Positions 1 through 5,970 of a DNA stretch of 6,032 bases are shown here, in pieces. The first letter of the stretch is position 1. The number at the start of each line of letters is the position of its first letter. Under the pieces are notes generated by a model, which saw nothing but the letters and a program-made list of their open reading frames with translations, was not told the origin of the DNA and ran no database searches. The position numbers and the translations under genes were made by a program. The stretch covers positions 1 through 6,032 of the forward strand of contig JAJOKQ010000056.1 of assembly GCA_021129785.1 (NCBI GenBank). The letters run 5' to 3'. Source of the stretch: Clostridiales bacterium. GTDB lineage: Bacteria > Bacillota > Clostridia > Peptostreptococcales > NVVX01.

Positions 1-2905
1 TTTGTTCTAGCACCTCAGCATTTAGTCCTTTACTATCAAACATTTCTCTAATTAGATAGCTATATGGAAATAAATATGGAATATAAGTAGTGATATCTTC
101 GCCATTAACCTTCTCTTGCTCTATTGTTATTTCCTTCTTCTCAATAGGATTTGTGGCAATCCGTCCGTGTTTAATGCTGTCTACAAATGCTTCTAGCCTT
201 GTCATAACGCCAACGTTTGAATCATGTTCGTCTACCTCTATATGCATATATGGCTTTCCTTTCATCTCTTCTTTAAAGTAGTGATTGAGAATCGTATCTG
301 GACCGCATCCATGATATGTAAGATATATAGCGTATAAATTCTTAGTTGACTTTACAATTTTTGCCCCAGCTAAGATATGCTGCCCAAATGGCCAATACAT
401 ATTAGGATAGTCCTCAGAAATGTCAATTTTGTGAGCATCTAAATTACTTAATGTCAAAACTTTATATCCCATTCCTTTAAGTTTTTCAGGTATTTTCATG
501 TTGAGCCCTTTATCCGCTACTCCATATGCTCTGGTAATCATCACAAAAACTTTATCGTCACCTGAGTTCAGAGCTGTTTTACCTAGCTCCAACATTTCTT
601 TTTCGTATCTCTTAAAGCTCTGCATCCCCTTCTTTAAAGCCAAAGCTGTTTTAATTTTACCTTTTCCAAGCTGCTTTCCTATATTTAGCATAGTAGTCAT
701 CATGTATTTTTTCCCAAATTTCAACGAAAGTGCAGGTGAAAGAAGTTTTATACCCTTACCTTCTAAATCCATAAGGTCAGCCACAATCTTGGGAGCAGTC
801 TGAATATAGACACAAGCATAATTCTCTCTTGACTTTGATGTTTCATGTTTCATCGTGTGAACACTTGGAAGAAATAAATAATCTATTCCTTTAGTAATTA
901 AGTTAGCGACGTGCCCATTAATCAGTTTAATTGGATAACATGTTTCGTCCATAGAATACATCTGACTTTGTTCAACAACTTGTTCATTCGTTGCCTCCGA
1001 AAGAATTACATTAAATCCTAGTTCTTTAAAAAAAGCGTTAAAGAGTGGGAATAATTTATGCATAAATAATACTCGTGGAATTCCTATTGTTAATTTGCTA
1101 CTATCAATCTCTTTACTGCACCCTGCCATAAATAACTGATTTGCTTTATCTTGTATATCAACACTCTTAGCATTCACACTTACTTTAGAAGGTTTTCTCC
1201 CGTTTTCTTCTTGCGCTAATATCCCTACACCTACTGCACCAAGGACACTAAAATATGGTGGTACAATAATATCTTTTTTTAAAACTGCCCTAAATGCATT
1301 TACAACAGATTGATTATACGCAATTCCACCTTGAAGCAGAATTTTCTTTCCTATAGGTTTATTTACTACAACTCTATTTAAATAGTTGTTAACAATAGAA
1401 TAGCTTAATCCAGCAGTTATATCTTCTTTGTTTTCTCCTTTCATCAATGCTTTGGAAATATTGCCCTCAATAAACACCGTACAGCGATTGCCTAAGTTTA
1501 GTGGATTTCGACCTTTAAGCGCAAACCTCTCATAGTCGTCAATCTCAATTTCTAATTTTTTTGCCTGCTCCTCAATAAATGACCCTGTACCAGCTGCACA
1601 AATTTTATTCATTTCAAAATTCACAACACTACCGTTTTCAATTTGAATATACTTTGAATCTTGTCCTCCAATTTCAAAAATAGTGTCAACCTCAGGAAAA
1701 AAATGAAATGCTCCTTTTGCTTGAGCAGTAATCTCATTAATCACTATATTAGCTTTCATTTCCTTGCCAATTAGTATTCTACCTGATCCCGTAGTCCCTA
1801 TCGAAACAATATTTAATCTACCTTCATATTCTTTAAGTATAGAATCCATACCTGCCTTTACAGCTTTTCTTGGGTTTCCTCTTGTTCTTAAATACCTATG
1901 AGAAACAACATTGCTTTTATCATCAAGAAGAACAATATTTGTACTTGTTGATCCTATATCTATACCTATACTTCCTTCTATAGTACCTTCTGCTGGTACG
2001 TTTACATGTTTATTAATAGCGTCGTTCATTCCATATGAAGCAAGCGCCTCTAAAGTACATCCCTGCTGTTCTTTAGAATTTTCTGTTTCTACCATTTCAC
2101 CTGCAATATTCTCTAACCTTCCTATTTTCATGCTCTTTTTTGCAATAATTGCAGCACCGATGGCAGAGATTATTGCTGGCTTCTTAGGTATTATTAGTTC
2201 ATCTTCTTTGAATTTAAAAACATCAATTAATGATCTACAGACTCCTTTATTTAGTGCAACCCCACCAGCAAACAGTACCTGGCTAGCAATTTCATTTCGT
2301 TGCACAACATTTGCCTTATAGTTTCTTACTAATGCATAGGATAAACCAAGCAATATGTCCTCAATTCTCGCTCCATCTTGCTGATGGTGTATCATATCAG
2401 TTTTCGAAAACACACTGCATCGTCCTGCAATTCTAGGGATTTTCGTGGCTTTTTCTGTGTGCTTAGAATAATCATCTAACTCTATTCCCAGCCTTGAAAC
2501 TTGTTCTTCTAAAAATGATCCTGTTCCTGCTGAACAGCTTGAATTCGAGAAAATTCTAATGTTAGATATTGAATCTTTGCCAAATCCAGTAATATACCTC
2601 GAATTTTGAGCACCAATCTCCATTATAGACTTGGTTTCTGAATTTACGTAAAGTGCTCCTTCAATCAGCGCAGAAATATTATTAACACTATAATTATCAG
2701 CAGCTTTCCCTTGACTTCCTGTTACTCCAACGTAACAATCACGTATTTTAAATCTATCTACAATCAAAACTAGTTCTTCTTTTAATGCTTTAATAGCATC
2801 ACCATGATGAAAAATATAGTTATCATAGATCTTTTCGTCTGCATTGTCCAATACCACACACTTCAAAGTAGAATATCCTATATCTATTCCTACACCGTAT
2901 TTCAC
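1..2905 (-). CDS. Fused 2-hydroxyacyl-CoA dehydratase activase-like protein (two BadF/HgdC ATPase modules + DUF2229 + dehydratase-like region), 3' end cut off by the window edge
   Basis: The frame stays open from the GTG at 2905 to the window edge, giving 968 codons. Module 1 has GIDIGYST near residue 5, EIGAQNSR at 96-103, CSAGTGSF with Cys124, GRCSVF with Cys163, and AGG at 213-215. Module 2 repeats the layout: GIDIGSTST from 314, EIGGQDSK at 411-418, CAAGTGSF with Cys436, NRCTVF with Cys475, and QGG near 525-527. In HgdC-type activases these paired cysteines hold a [4Fe-4S] cluster between two subunits, and ATP hydrolysis drives an electron into a 2-hydroxyacyl-CoA or benzoyl-CoA type reductase. 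A DUF2229-like part starts at IGIPRVL (607-613) with DETCYP (Cys656). HGCGPD (Cys867), VDEH (891-894) and YIPYL (941-945) follow and resemble HgdB-like dehydratase components. Family fusions run to about 1,400 residues from memory, so roughly 400 are probably missing. GTG is chosen because GGAGG lies 8 bases upstream and the nearby ATG at 2910 runs into TGA. The substrate is unknown and the protein is probably cytoplasmic. Confidence 0.93.
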   Translation of the reverse strand, partial: MKYGVGIDIGYSTLKCVVLDNADEKIYDNYIFHHGDAIKALKEELVLIVDRFKIRDCYVGVTGSQGKAADNYSVNNISALIEGALYVNSETKSIMEIGAQNSRYITGFGKDSISNIRIFSNSSCSAGTGSFLEEQVSRLGIELDDYSKHTEKATKIPRIAGRCSVFSKTDMIHHQQDGARIEDILLGLSYALVRNYKANVVQRNEIASQVLFAGGVALNKGVCRSLIDVFKFKEDELIIPKKPAIISAIGAAIIAKKSMKIGRLENIAGEMVETENSKEQQGCTLEALASYGMNDAINKHVNVPAEGTIEGSIGIDIGSTSTNIVLLDDKSNVVSHRYLRTRGNPRKAVKAGMDSILKEYEGRLNIVSIGTTGSGRILIGKEMKANIVINEITAQAKGAFHFFPEVDTIFEIGGQDSKYIQIENGSVVNFEMNKICAAGTGSFIEEQAKKLEIEIDDYERFALKGRNPLNLGNRCTVFIEGNISKALMKGENKEDITAGLSYSIVNNYLNRVVVNKPIGKKILLQGGIAYNQSVVNAFRAVLKKDIIVPPYFSVLGAVGVGILAQEENGRKPSKVSVNAKSVDIQDKANQLFMAGCSKEIDSSKLTIGIPRVLFMHKLFPLFNAFFKELGFNVILSEATNEQVVEQSQMYSMDETCYPIKLINGHVANLITKGIDYLFLPSVHTMKHETSKSRENYACVYIQTAPKIVADLMDLEGKGIKLLSPALSLKFGKKYMMTTMLNIGKQLGKGKIKTALALKKGMQSFKRYEKEMLELGKTALNSGDDKVFVMITRAYGVADKGLNMKIPEKLKGMGYKVLTLSNLDAHKIDISEDYPNMYWPFGQHILAGAKIVKSTKNLYAIYLTYHGCGPDTILNHYFKEEMKGKPYMHIEVDEHDSNVGVMTRLEAFVDSIKHGRIATNPIEKKEITIEQEKVNGEDITTYIPYLFPYSYLIREMFDSKGLNAEVLEQ

Positions 2906-2913
2906 AACATCAA

Positions 2914-2918
2914 CCTCC
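2914..2918 (-). promoter_or_regulatory. Ribosome binding site of the activase
   Basis: GGAGG on the minus strand lies 8 bases before the GTG at 2905-2903. It decides the start: the ATG at 2910-2908 is only 3 bases away and reads ATG TTG TGA, so it cannot begin the protein. Confidence 0.85.
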
Positions 2919-2941
2919 GTCGCTAATAGTAATCTTTATCA

Positions 2942-2970
2942 TTTACTTTTCTTTTTAATTATAGTATACT
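2942..2970 (+). promoter_or_regulatory. Sigma-A-like promoter of the CRP/FNR regulator gene
   Basis: TTTACT at 2942-2947 and TATACT at 2965-2970 are separated by exactly 17 bases, giving a predicted start at the A at 2977. The -10 box abuts the -10 box of the divergent activase promoter (2958-2963), and the -35 box lies inside the activase transcript. Polymerase therefore probably cannot occupy both promoters at once. Confidence 0.65.
2958..2963 (-). promoter_or_regulatory. -10 box of the activase promoter, without a good -35
   Basis: A perfect TATAAT reads on the minus strand and predicts a transcript start near 2951, with a leader of about 46 bases. At a 17-base spacing the -35 position (2986-2981) reads CGAATT, a poor match to TTGACA. 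No extended -10 TG is present. Such a promoter would be expected to need an activator. The palindrome at 2986-2999 is placed correctly for one. The start site is predicted, not measured. Confidence 0.6.
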
Positions 2971-2985
2971 AATAGTAGAAAATTC

Positions 2986-2999
2986 GTATCTCTAGATAC
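2986..2999. promoter_or_regulatory. 14-bp palindrome, probable operator of the CRP/FNR-family regulator
   Basis: The sequence is GTATCT-CT-AGATAC, with perfect 6-bp arms. Further matching bases lie outside the arms (AAA at 2980-2982 with TTT at 3003-3005). The 14-bp span equals that of FNR-type sites (TTGAT-N4-ATCAA), although the half-site differs. The centre, between 2992 and 2993, is at -41.5 from the predicted activase start at 2951, the standard class II activator position. It is also about 16 bases downstream of the regulator's predicted start, where binding would block transcription. That the adjacent regulator is the protein that binds here is inferred. Confidence 0.6.
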
Positions 3000-3009
3000 T
3001 ATTTTAAAT

Positions 3010-3014
3010 GGAGG
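3010..3014 (+). promoter_or_regulatory. Ribosome binding site of the CRP/FNR regulator, with short spacing
   Basis: GGAGG ends 4 bases before the ATG at 3019, which is closer than usual. The next in-frame ATG (3037) is 22 bases away and too far, so 3019 is kept as the start. ATGG at 3008-3011 can pair with CCAT at 3017-3020, which might weakly mask the site. Confidence 0.65.
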
Positions 3015-3018
3015 CCCC

Positions 3019-3702
3019 ATGGAGCAAATAATTGATATGCTATCGTATTCAACTTTATTTAAAGGTAAAACACCTACTGATATTGAAAATGCACTCCGTA
3101 CAATTGATTATTTCATCAAGTCTTATAAGTCAGGCGAGTTGATATTTGGAGTTACACAAAAATCTGAACATATTGGAATTATTCTTGATGGTAGCATTGA
3201 AGTACAAAAAAATTTAGCATCAGGTAATATTGTCACGCTTCTAAACAAGAACAAAGGTGAATTATTTGGGGAAGGCTCAGTTTTTTCCGACAGTTTAACA
3301 TATCCTAGCGACATTTTCGCTAAATCTCCCAGCACTATATTACACGTTTCAAAAGATAATATTCTTCACCTGATTAGTAACGATTCTATATTACTAAGCA
3401 ATTTTCTTAGTTCCTTAGCTAATCGTGTGCTGATGTTAAATTTGAAAACCGAGCTCCTATCTTATCGATCTATTCAAAAAAAAATAGCCTTTTCTCTTTT
3501 ATACCTAATGAATGAGTTTAGAAGCGGTGATATTATTGAACTTCCGTACTCTAAGAAATCTTGGTCCGAATATCTCAACACGTCGCGCCCTTCTTTGTCA
3601 CGAGAACTAAAAGTTTTAGTTGAGCGCAATATACTTTTTGTATGCAACAGAAAAATCAAGATAATAGATAATGCTGCTTTACTCTCAATACTACACGATT
3701 AA
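3019..3702 (+). CDS. CRP/FNR-family transcriptional regulator, effector unknown
   Basis: The protein has 227 residues, a normal length for this family. The N-terminal half is a cyclic-nucleotide-binding-like beta-roll, about residues 20-115, with GIILDGSIEV (53-62) and GELFGEGSVF (80-89). A long dimerisation helix follows around 118-145. The C-terminal winged helix-turn-helix includes SWSEYLNTSRPSLSRELKVL (181-200), whose recognition helix starts near Ser189-Arg190. The GELFGE Glu is kept, but the Arg-Ser that binds cAMP in CRP is not seen; the aligned stretch reads SLTYPSDIFA. The only cysteine is Cys209, so an FNR-type iron-sulfur cluster within one chain is unlikely. The effector is therefore unknown, perhaps a small organic ligand as in CprK. 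The gene is divergent from the activase and lies 49 bases upstream of the ABC pair on the same strand, with no terminator between. It probably regulates itself and one or both neighbours. Confidence 0.9.
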   Translation: MEQIIDMLSYSTLFKGKTPTDIENALRTIDYFIKSYKSGELIFGVTQKSEHIGIILDGSIEVQKNLASGNIVTLLNKNKGELFGEGSVFSDSLTYPSDIFAKSPSTILHVSKDNILHLISNDSILLSNFLSSLANRVLMLNLKTELLSYRSIQKKIAFSLLYLMNEFRSGDIIELPYSKKSWSEYLNTSRPSLSRELKVLVERNILFVCNRKIKIIDNAALLSILHD

Positions 3703-3723
3703 CAGCTTTTGCGTAAATTTTAT

Positions 3724-3735
3724 AAATCTAGATTT
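3724..3735. repeat. 12-bp perfect palindrome upstream of the ABC operon
   Basis: AAATCTAGATTT lies between the regulator stop and the ABC ATPase ribosome binding site (AAAGGA, 3737-3742). It shares TCTAGAT with the 2986-2999 palindrome, but the two half-sites do not align when both are centred, so a common binding protein is uncertain. It has no G+C-rich stem or T tract and is not a terminator. Confidence 0.4.
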
Positions 3736-3751
3736 GAAAGGATAATGTAAA

Positions 3752-4438
3752 ATGATAGTTGCTAAAAACGTTACAAAAATTTATGGTAAATTTAAAACAG
3801 AAGTAAAAGCACTAGATAATGTCACCCTAAACATTAAAACTTCAAGCTTTGTAGCAGTTCGTGGTCCGTCTGGAAGCGGGAAATCTACCTTGCTGAATAT
3901 TTTAGGTTGCTTAGAAAAACCTACAAGCGGCACTGCACTGATTGATGGTGTAGATATTTCCCTGCTCAGCGATCTTGAACTTACCAAAATACGACGGAAT
4001 AAAATTGGTTTTATATTTCAAAACTATAATCTTATACCCACTTTAACAGCTATAGAAAACATAAGTCTTCCGATGATGTTCAATAAGAAATCTGCAAAAG
4101 AGATTAAAATCCGCGCTGATAAACTGTTGAAAATGGTAGATATGCATAATAGATCTAGACATAAGCCTTCTGAATTAAGTGGCGGTGAACAGCAACGAGT
4201 TGCAATAGCAAGAGCTTTGGCAAACGAACCTAAGCTAATTATAGGTGACGAACCAACAGGAAATCTTGATAGCAAAACAGGTGCAATCATTATGAATTAC
4301 CTGCAAGAACTAAATTCGAATGGATGCACAATGCTCCTTGTAACTCACGACCCTGAAATCTCTGCTCTAGCTAACAATGTTGTGCAAATAAAAGACGGGC
4401 AAATAGTATCAAGTACGCTACCAAAGGAGGATGTTTAA
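3752..4438 (+). CDS. ABC transporter ATP-binding protein, MacB/LolD type
   Basis: The protein has 228 residues, the usual length for a stand-alone LolD/MacB-family ATPase. All nucleotide-binding motifs are intact: Walker A GPSGSGKST at 38-46, Q-loop Gln90 in FIFQNYNL, signature LSGGEQQR at 142-149, Walker B LIIGDEPTGNLD with Asp166 and Glu167, and switch His199 in LVTHD. It would power the permease encoded one base downstream, working as a dimer on the inner face of the membrane. This family drives mechanotransmission-type export or extraction of substrates such as peptides, antibiotics or lipoproteins, rather than classical import. The start at 3752 has AAAGGA 9 bases upstream; an ATG at 3745 is followed at once by TAA. 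No separate promoter was found in the 49 bases after the regulator gene, so co-transcription with it is likely. The substrate cannot be deduced. Confidence 0.95.
   Translation: MIVAKNVTKIYGKFKTEVKALDNVTLNIKTSSFVAVRGPSGSGKSTLLNILGCLEKPTSGTALIDGVDISLLSDLELTKIRRNKIGFIFQNYNLIPTLTAIENISLPMMFNKKSAKEIKIRADKLLKMVDMHNRSRHKPSELSGGEQQRVAIARALANEPKLIIGDEPTGNLDSKTGAIIMNYLQELNSNGCTMLLVTHDPEISALANNVVQIKDGQIVSSTLPKEDV
4423..4430 (+). promoter_or_regulatory. Ribosome binding site that fixes the permease start at 4440
   Basis: AAAGGAGG lies in the last codons of the ATPase gene. It touches the ATG at 4431, leaving no spacer, but is 9 bases from the in-frame ATG at 4440. The second ATG is therefore preferred. 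Confidence 0.8.
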
Positions 4439-4439
4439 A

Positions 4440-5642
4440 ATGCATTTAGCTAATATTTTGAAGTTAATATTTAGAAACCTAAGGGAGAGAAAAATCAGAT
4501 CCTTCCTTACTATATTAAGCATTGCTGTTGGAATAGCAAGTATCATATCTTTAATAATTATTAGTCAAAGTATGGAACACGCTGTTAGTGCACGCCTTAA
4601 AGGAACAGCAGATGTAATTAGAGTCGTCCCAGGACATGTAGTGCCAGGAAGAGATTTTGTTCCCTACGGCTCATTTGACGAAAGCGATGTAGATTTAGTC
4701 AAAAAAATAGATGGTATTGATGATGTCTCTAGTTGGATGGTTGAAATCGCAGAAATTGAGTATGGCGGTAAATTTGCACCAGTTGAATTAATGGGAGGTA
4801 GCCCCCTTGACATTAATAGATTCTTTGGAGACGTGGTAAAACTAACCGAGGGAAGAATGATAAATGAAGGTGCTAATAGAGAAGCAATACTTAGTACTTC
4901 TACTCTTGAGCACATCAATAGATGGCTGGGTTCTGATTTGAAAGTCGGGGATGTTTTCTTAGTAAATGGTCTAGAGTTTAATATAGTTGGGCTTATGGCA
5001 TACGATTTAGCAGGTGTAGAGGTTAGCCATAGGATGCTAGTTTCTAAACAAGCCGTAATTGAAACAACAAATTCAAATGACGTCATGCTCATGCTGGTTA
5101 GAGCAGAAGATTTAACAAATATTAGAGAACTTACTGACGTGATAGAAGAAGCCCTTGATACAAAGCATGGCGTCTCAGGCTTAACTACAGCAATTGCTAC
5201 CGAAGCAGTTCTAGACGGAGTCGCTTTAGTCTCTCTCACTATTCAAGCAGTTGTCGTTGGAATAGCATCTATTGCACTTATATCAGGAGGGCTCGGTATA
5301 ATTAACACGATGCTAATGTCTGTTTTGGAGAGGACGAGAGAAATTGGAATAATGAAGGCAACAGGTGCAACGAATAAAGATATTCTAAACATATTTATTA
5401 TGGAATCATTACTCATTAGTTTAGTCGGTGGTATTTTGGGGGTAGCTACAGGTGTTGGCGTAAGCTATACAATAGCTACTATAATATCTAGATTTGTTTT
5501 AGCAAATATGTCCATTATTATAAGTCCTGTAGTTATTCTTTCTGGCCTAATTATTGCAATCATAGTTGGCGTTCTTGGCGGAATTATCCCTGCAAGCAAA
5601 GCTTCTAAGCTTAGTCCAGTCGAAGCTTTAAGATATAATTAA
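4440..5642 (+). CDS. ABC transporter permease, MacB/FtsX family
   Basis: From the ATG at 4440 the protein has 400 residues and the typical four-helix MacB plan. A basic N-terminus (LRERKIRS) precedes helix 1 at about 22-43. A large extracytoplasmic domain (MacB_PCD-like) covers about 45-262. Three C-terminal helices lie near 268-292, 317-345 and 360-384. Between helices 2 and 3 is the conserved ERTREIGIMKATGA segment (297-310), which couples to the ATPase. The protein ends in the usual PASKASKLSPVEALRY. It follows the ATPase stop by one base, and the tandem layout implies translational coupling. In Gram-negatives MacB works with an adaptor and TolC. No adaptor (MacA or YknX-like) is encoded here, so the pair either acts alone or uses one encoded elsewhere. 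Antimicrobial-peptide or antibiotic export is common in the family, but nothing here identifies the substrate. An in-frame start at 4431 would add three residues. Confidence 0.93.
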   Translation: MHLANILKLIFRNLRERKIRSFLTILSIAVGIASIISLIIISQSMEHAVSARLKGTADVIRVVPGHVVPGRDFVPYGSFDESDVDLVKKIDGIDDVSSWMVEIAEIEYGGKFAPVELMGGSPLDINRFFGDVVKLTEGRMINEGANREAILSTSTLEHINRWLGSDLKVGDVFLVNGLEFNIVGLMAYDLAGVEVSHRMLVSKQAVIETTNSNDVMLMLVRAEDLTNIRELTDVIEEALDTKHGVSGLTTAIATEAVLDGVALVSLTIQAVVVGIASIALISGGLGIINTMLMSVLERTREIGIMKATGATNKDILNIFIMESLLISLVGGILGVATGVGVSYTIATIISRFVLANMSIIISPVVILSGLIIAIIVGVLGGIIPASKASKLSPVEALRYN

Positions 5643-5663
5643 TCATTATCTACACACAAAGAC

Positions 5664-5704
5664 AAAAAAATGAACGCTTCCAAATTACTGGAAGCGTTCA
5701 TTTT
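5664..5704. terminator. Bidirectional rho-independent terminator
   Basis: TGAACGCTTCC (5671-5681) and GGAAGCGTTCA (5690-5700) form a perfect 11-bp stem around an 8-base loop. The stem is flanked by AAAAAAA on the left and TTTT on the right. Rightward it ends the regulator/ABC operon 21 bases after the permease stop. Leftward, with a seven-T tract on the minus strand, it ends the tRNA cluster. The longer T run suggests it works better for the tRNAs. Confidence 0.9.
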
Positions 5705-5706
5705 AC

Positions 5707-5783
5707 TGGCACGCCCTAAGGGAGTCGAACCCCTAACCTCCTGATCCGTAGTCAAGCACTCTATCCAATTGAGCCAAGGGCGC
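5707..5783 (-). tRNA. tRNA-Arg (anticodon ACG)
   Basis: This is a complete 77-base gene including the encoded CCA (5709-5707). The anticodon loop CTACGGA puts ACG at 5749-5747, and the 5-bp anticodon stem (CTTGA/TCAGG) has one G-U pair. The T-loop is TTCGACT. The acceptor stem GCGCCCT/AGGGCGT pairs fully except for a G-U at 1:72, and the discriminator is G. The ACG anticodon reads CGN Arg codons after A34-to-inosine editing. It is the last gene of the cluster before the terminator. Confidence 0.95.
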
Positions 5784-5832
5784 ATATCTTTTAAATATTA
5801 TATATATATTTATTACAAGAGTATAAAAAAAT

Positions 5833-5906
<74 letters not shown>

Positions 5907-5913
5907 TTAAAAG

Positions 5914-5943
5914 TATATGAAATTAAATTCTTTATTTCATATA
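5914..5943. repeat. 10-bp inverted repeat in the tRNA-Lys/tRNA-Cys spacer
   Basis: TATATGAAAT (5914-5923) and ATTTCATATA (5934-5943) are perfect inverted copies around a 10-base loop. The stem is almost all A-T, so the RNA hairpin would be weak. It may be a processing or protein-binding element, or chance in an AT-rich spacer. The 49-base spacer at 5784-5832 is also AT-rich and shows no convincing promoter. Confidence 0.5.
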
Positions 5944-5970
5944 TTTTTATCTAATTCTAAATAAAAAAAA

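Noticed and set aside
90..2321. Three plus-strand open frames (90-281, 498-803, 1911-2321) opposite the activase gene
   Set aside because: They are antisense to a continuous frame with clear ASKHA and dehydratase-like motifs. Their translations are low-complexity Ser/Phe/Ile-rich with no recognisable domain.
2906..3018. Riboswitch or T-box leader in the divergent region
   Set aside because: The leaders are only about 46 and 42 bases long, with no terminator hairpin or known aptamer pattern. The palindrome has a 2-base centre, better suited to protein binding than to an RNA hairpin.
3008..3031. Seven-codon upstream reading frame (ATG at 3008) overlapping the regulator start
   Set aside because: No ribosome binding site precedes it, and its own first codons form the regulator's ribosome binding site.
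3123..4290. Minus-strand open frames within 3123-3335, 3474-3659, 3781-3987 and 4024-4290
   Set aside because: All are antisense to the regulator or the ABC ATPase, whose motifs are intact in the plus strand.
4431..4439. Earlier in-frame permease start at 4431, overlapping the ATPase gene by 8 bases
   Set aside because: The ribosome binding site ends at 4430, leaving no spacer. The ATG at 4440 has a normal 9-base spacing.
4664..5239. 191-codon minus-strand open frame
   Set aside because: It lies entirely opposite the permease gene, is rich in Ser and Thr, and has no domain. The permease on the other strand is unambiguous.
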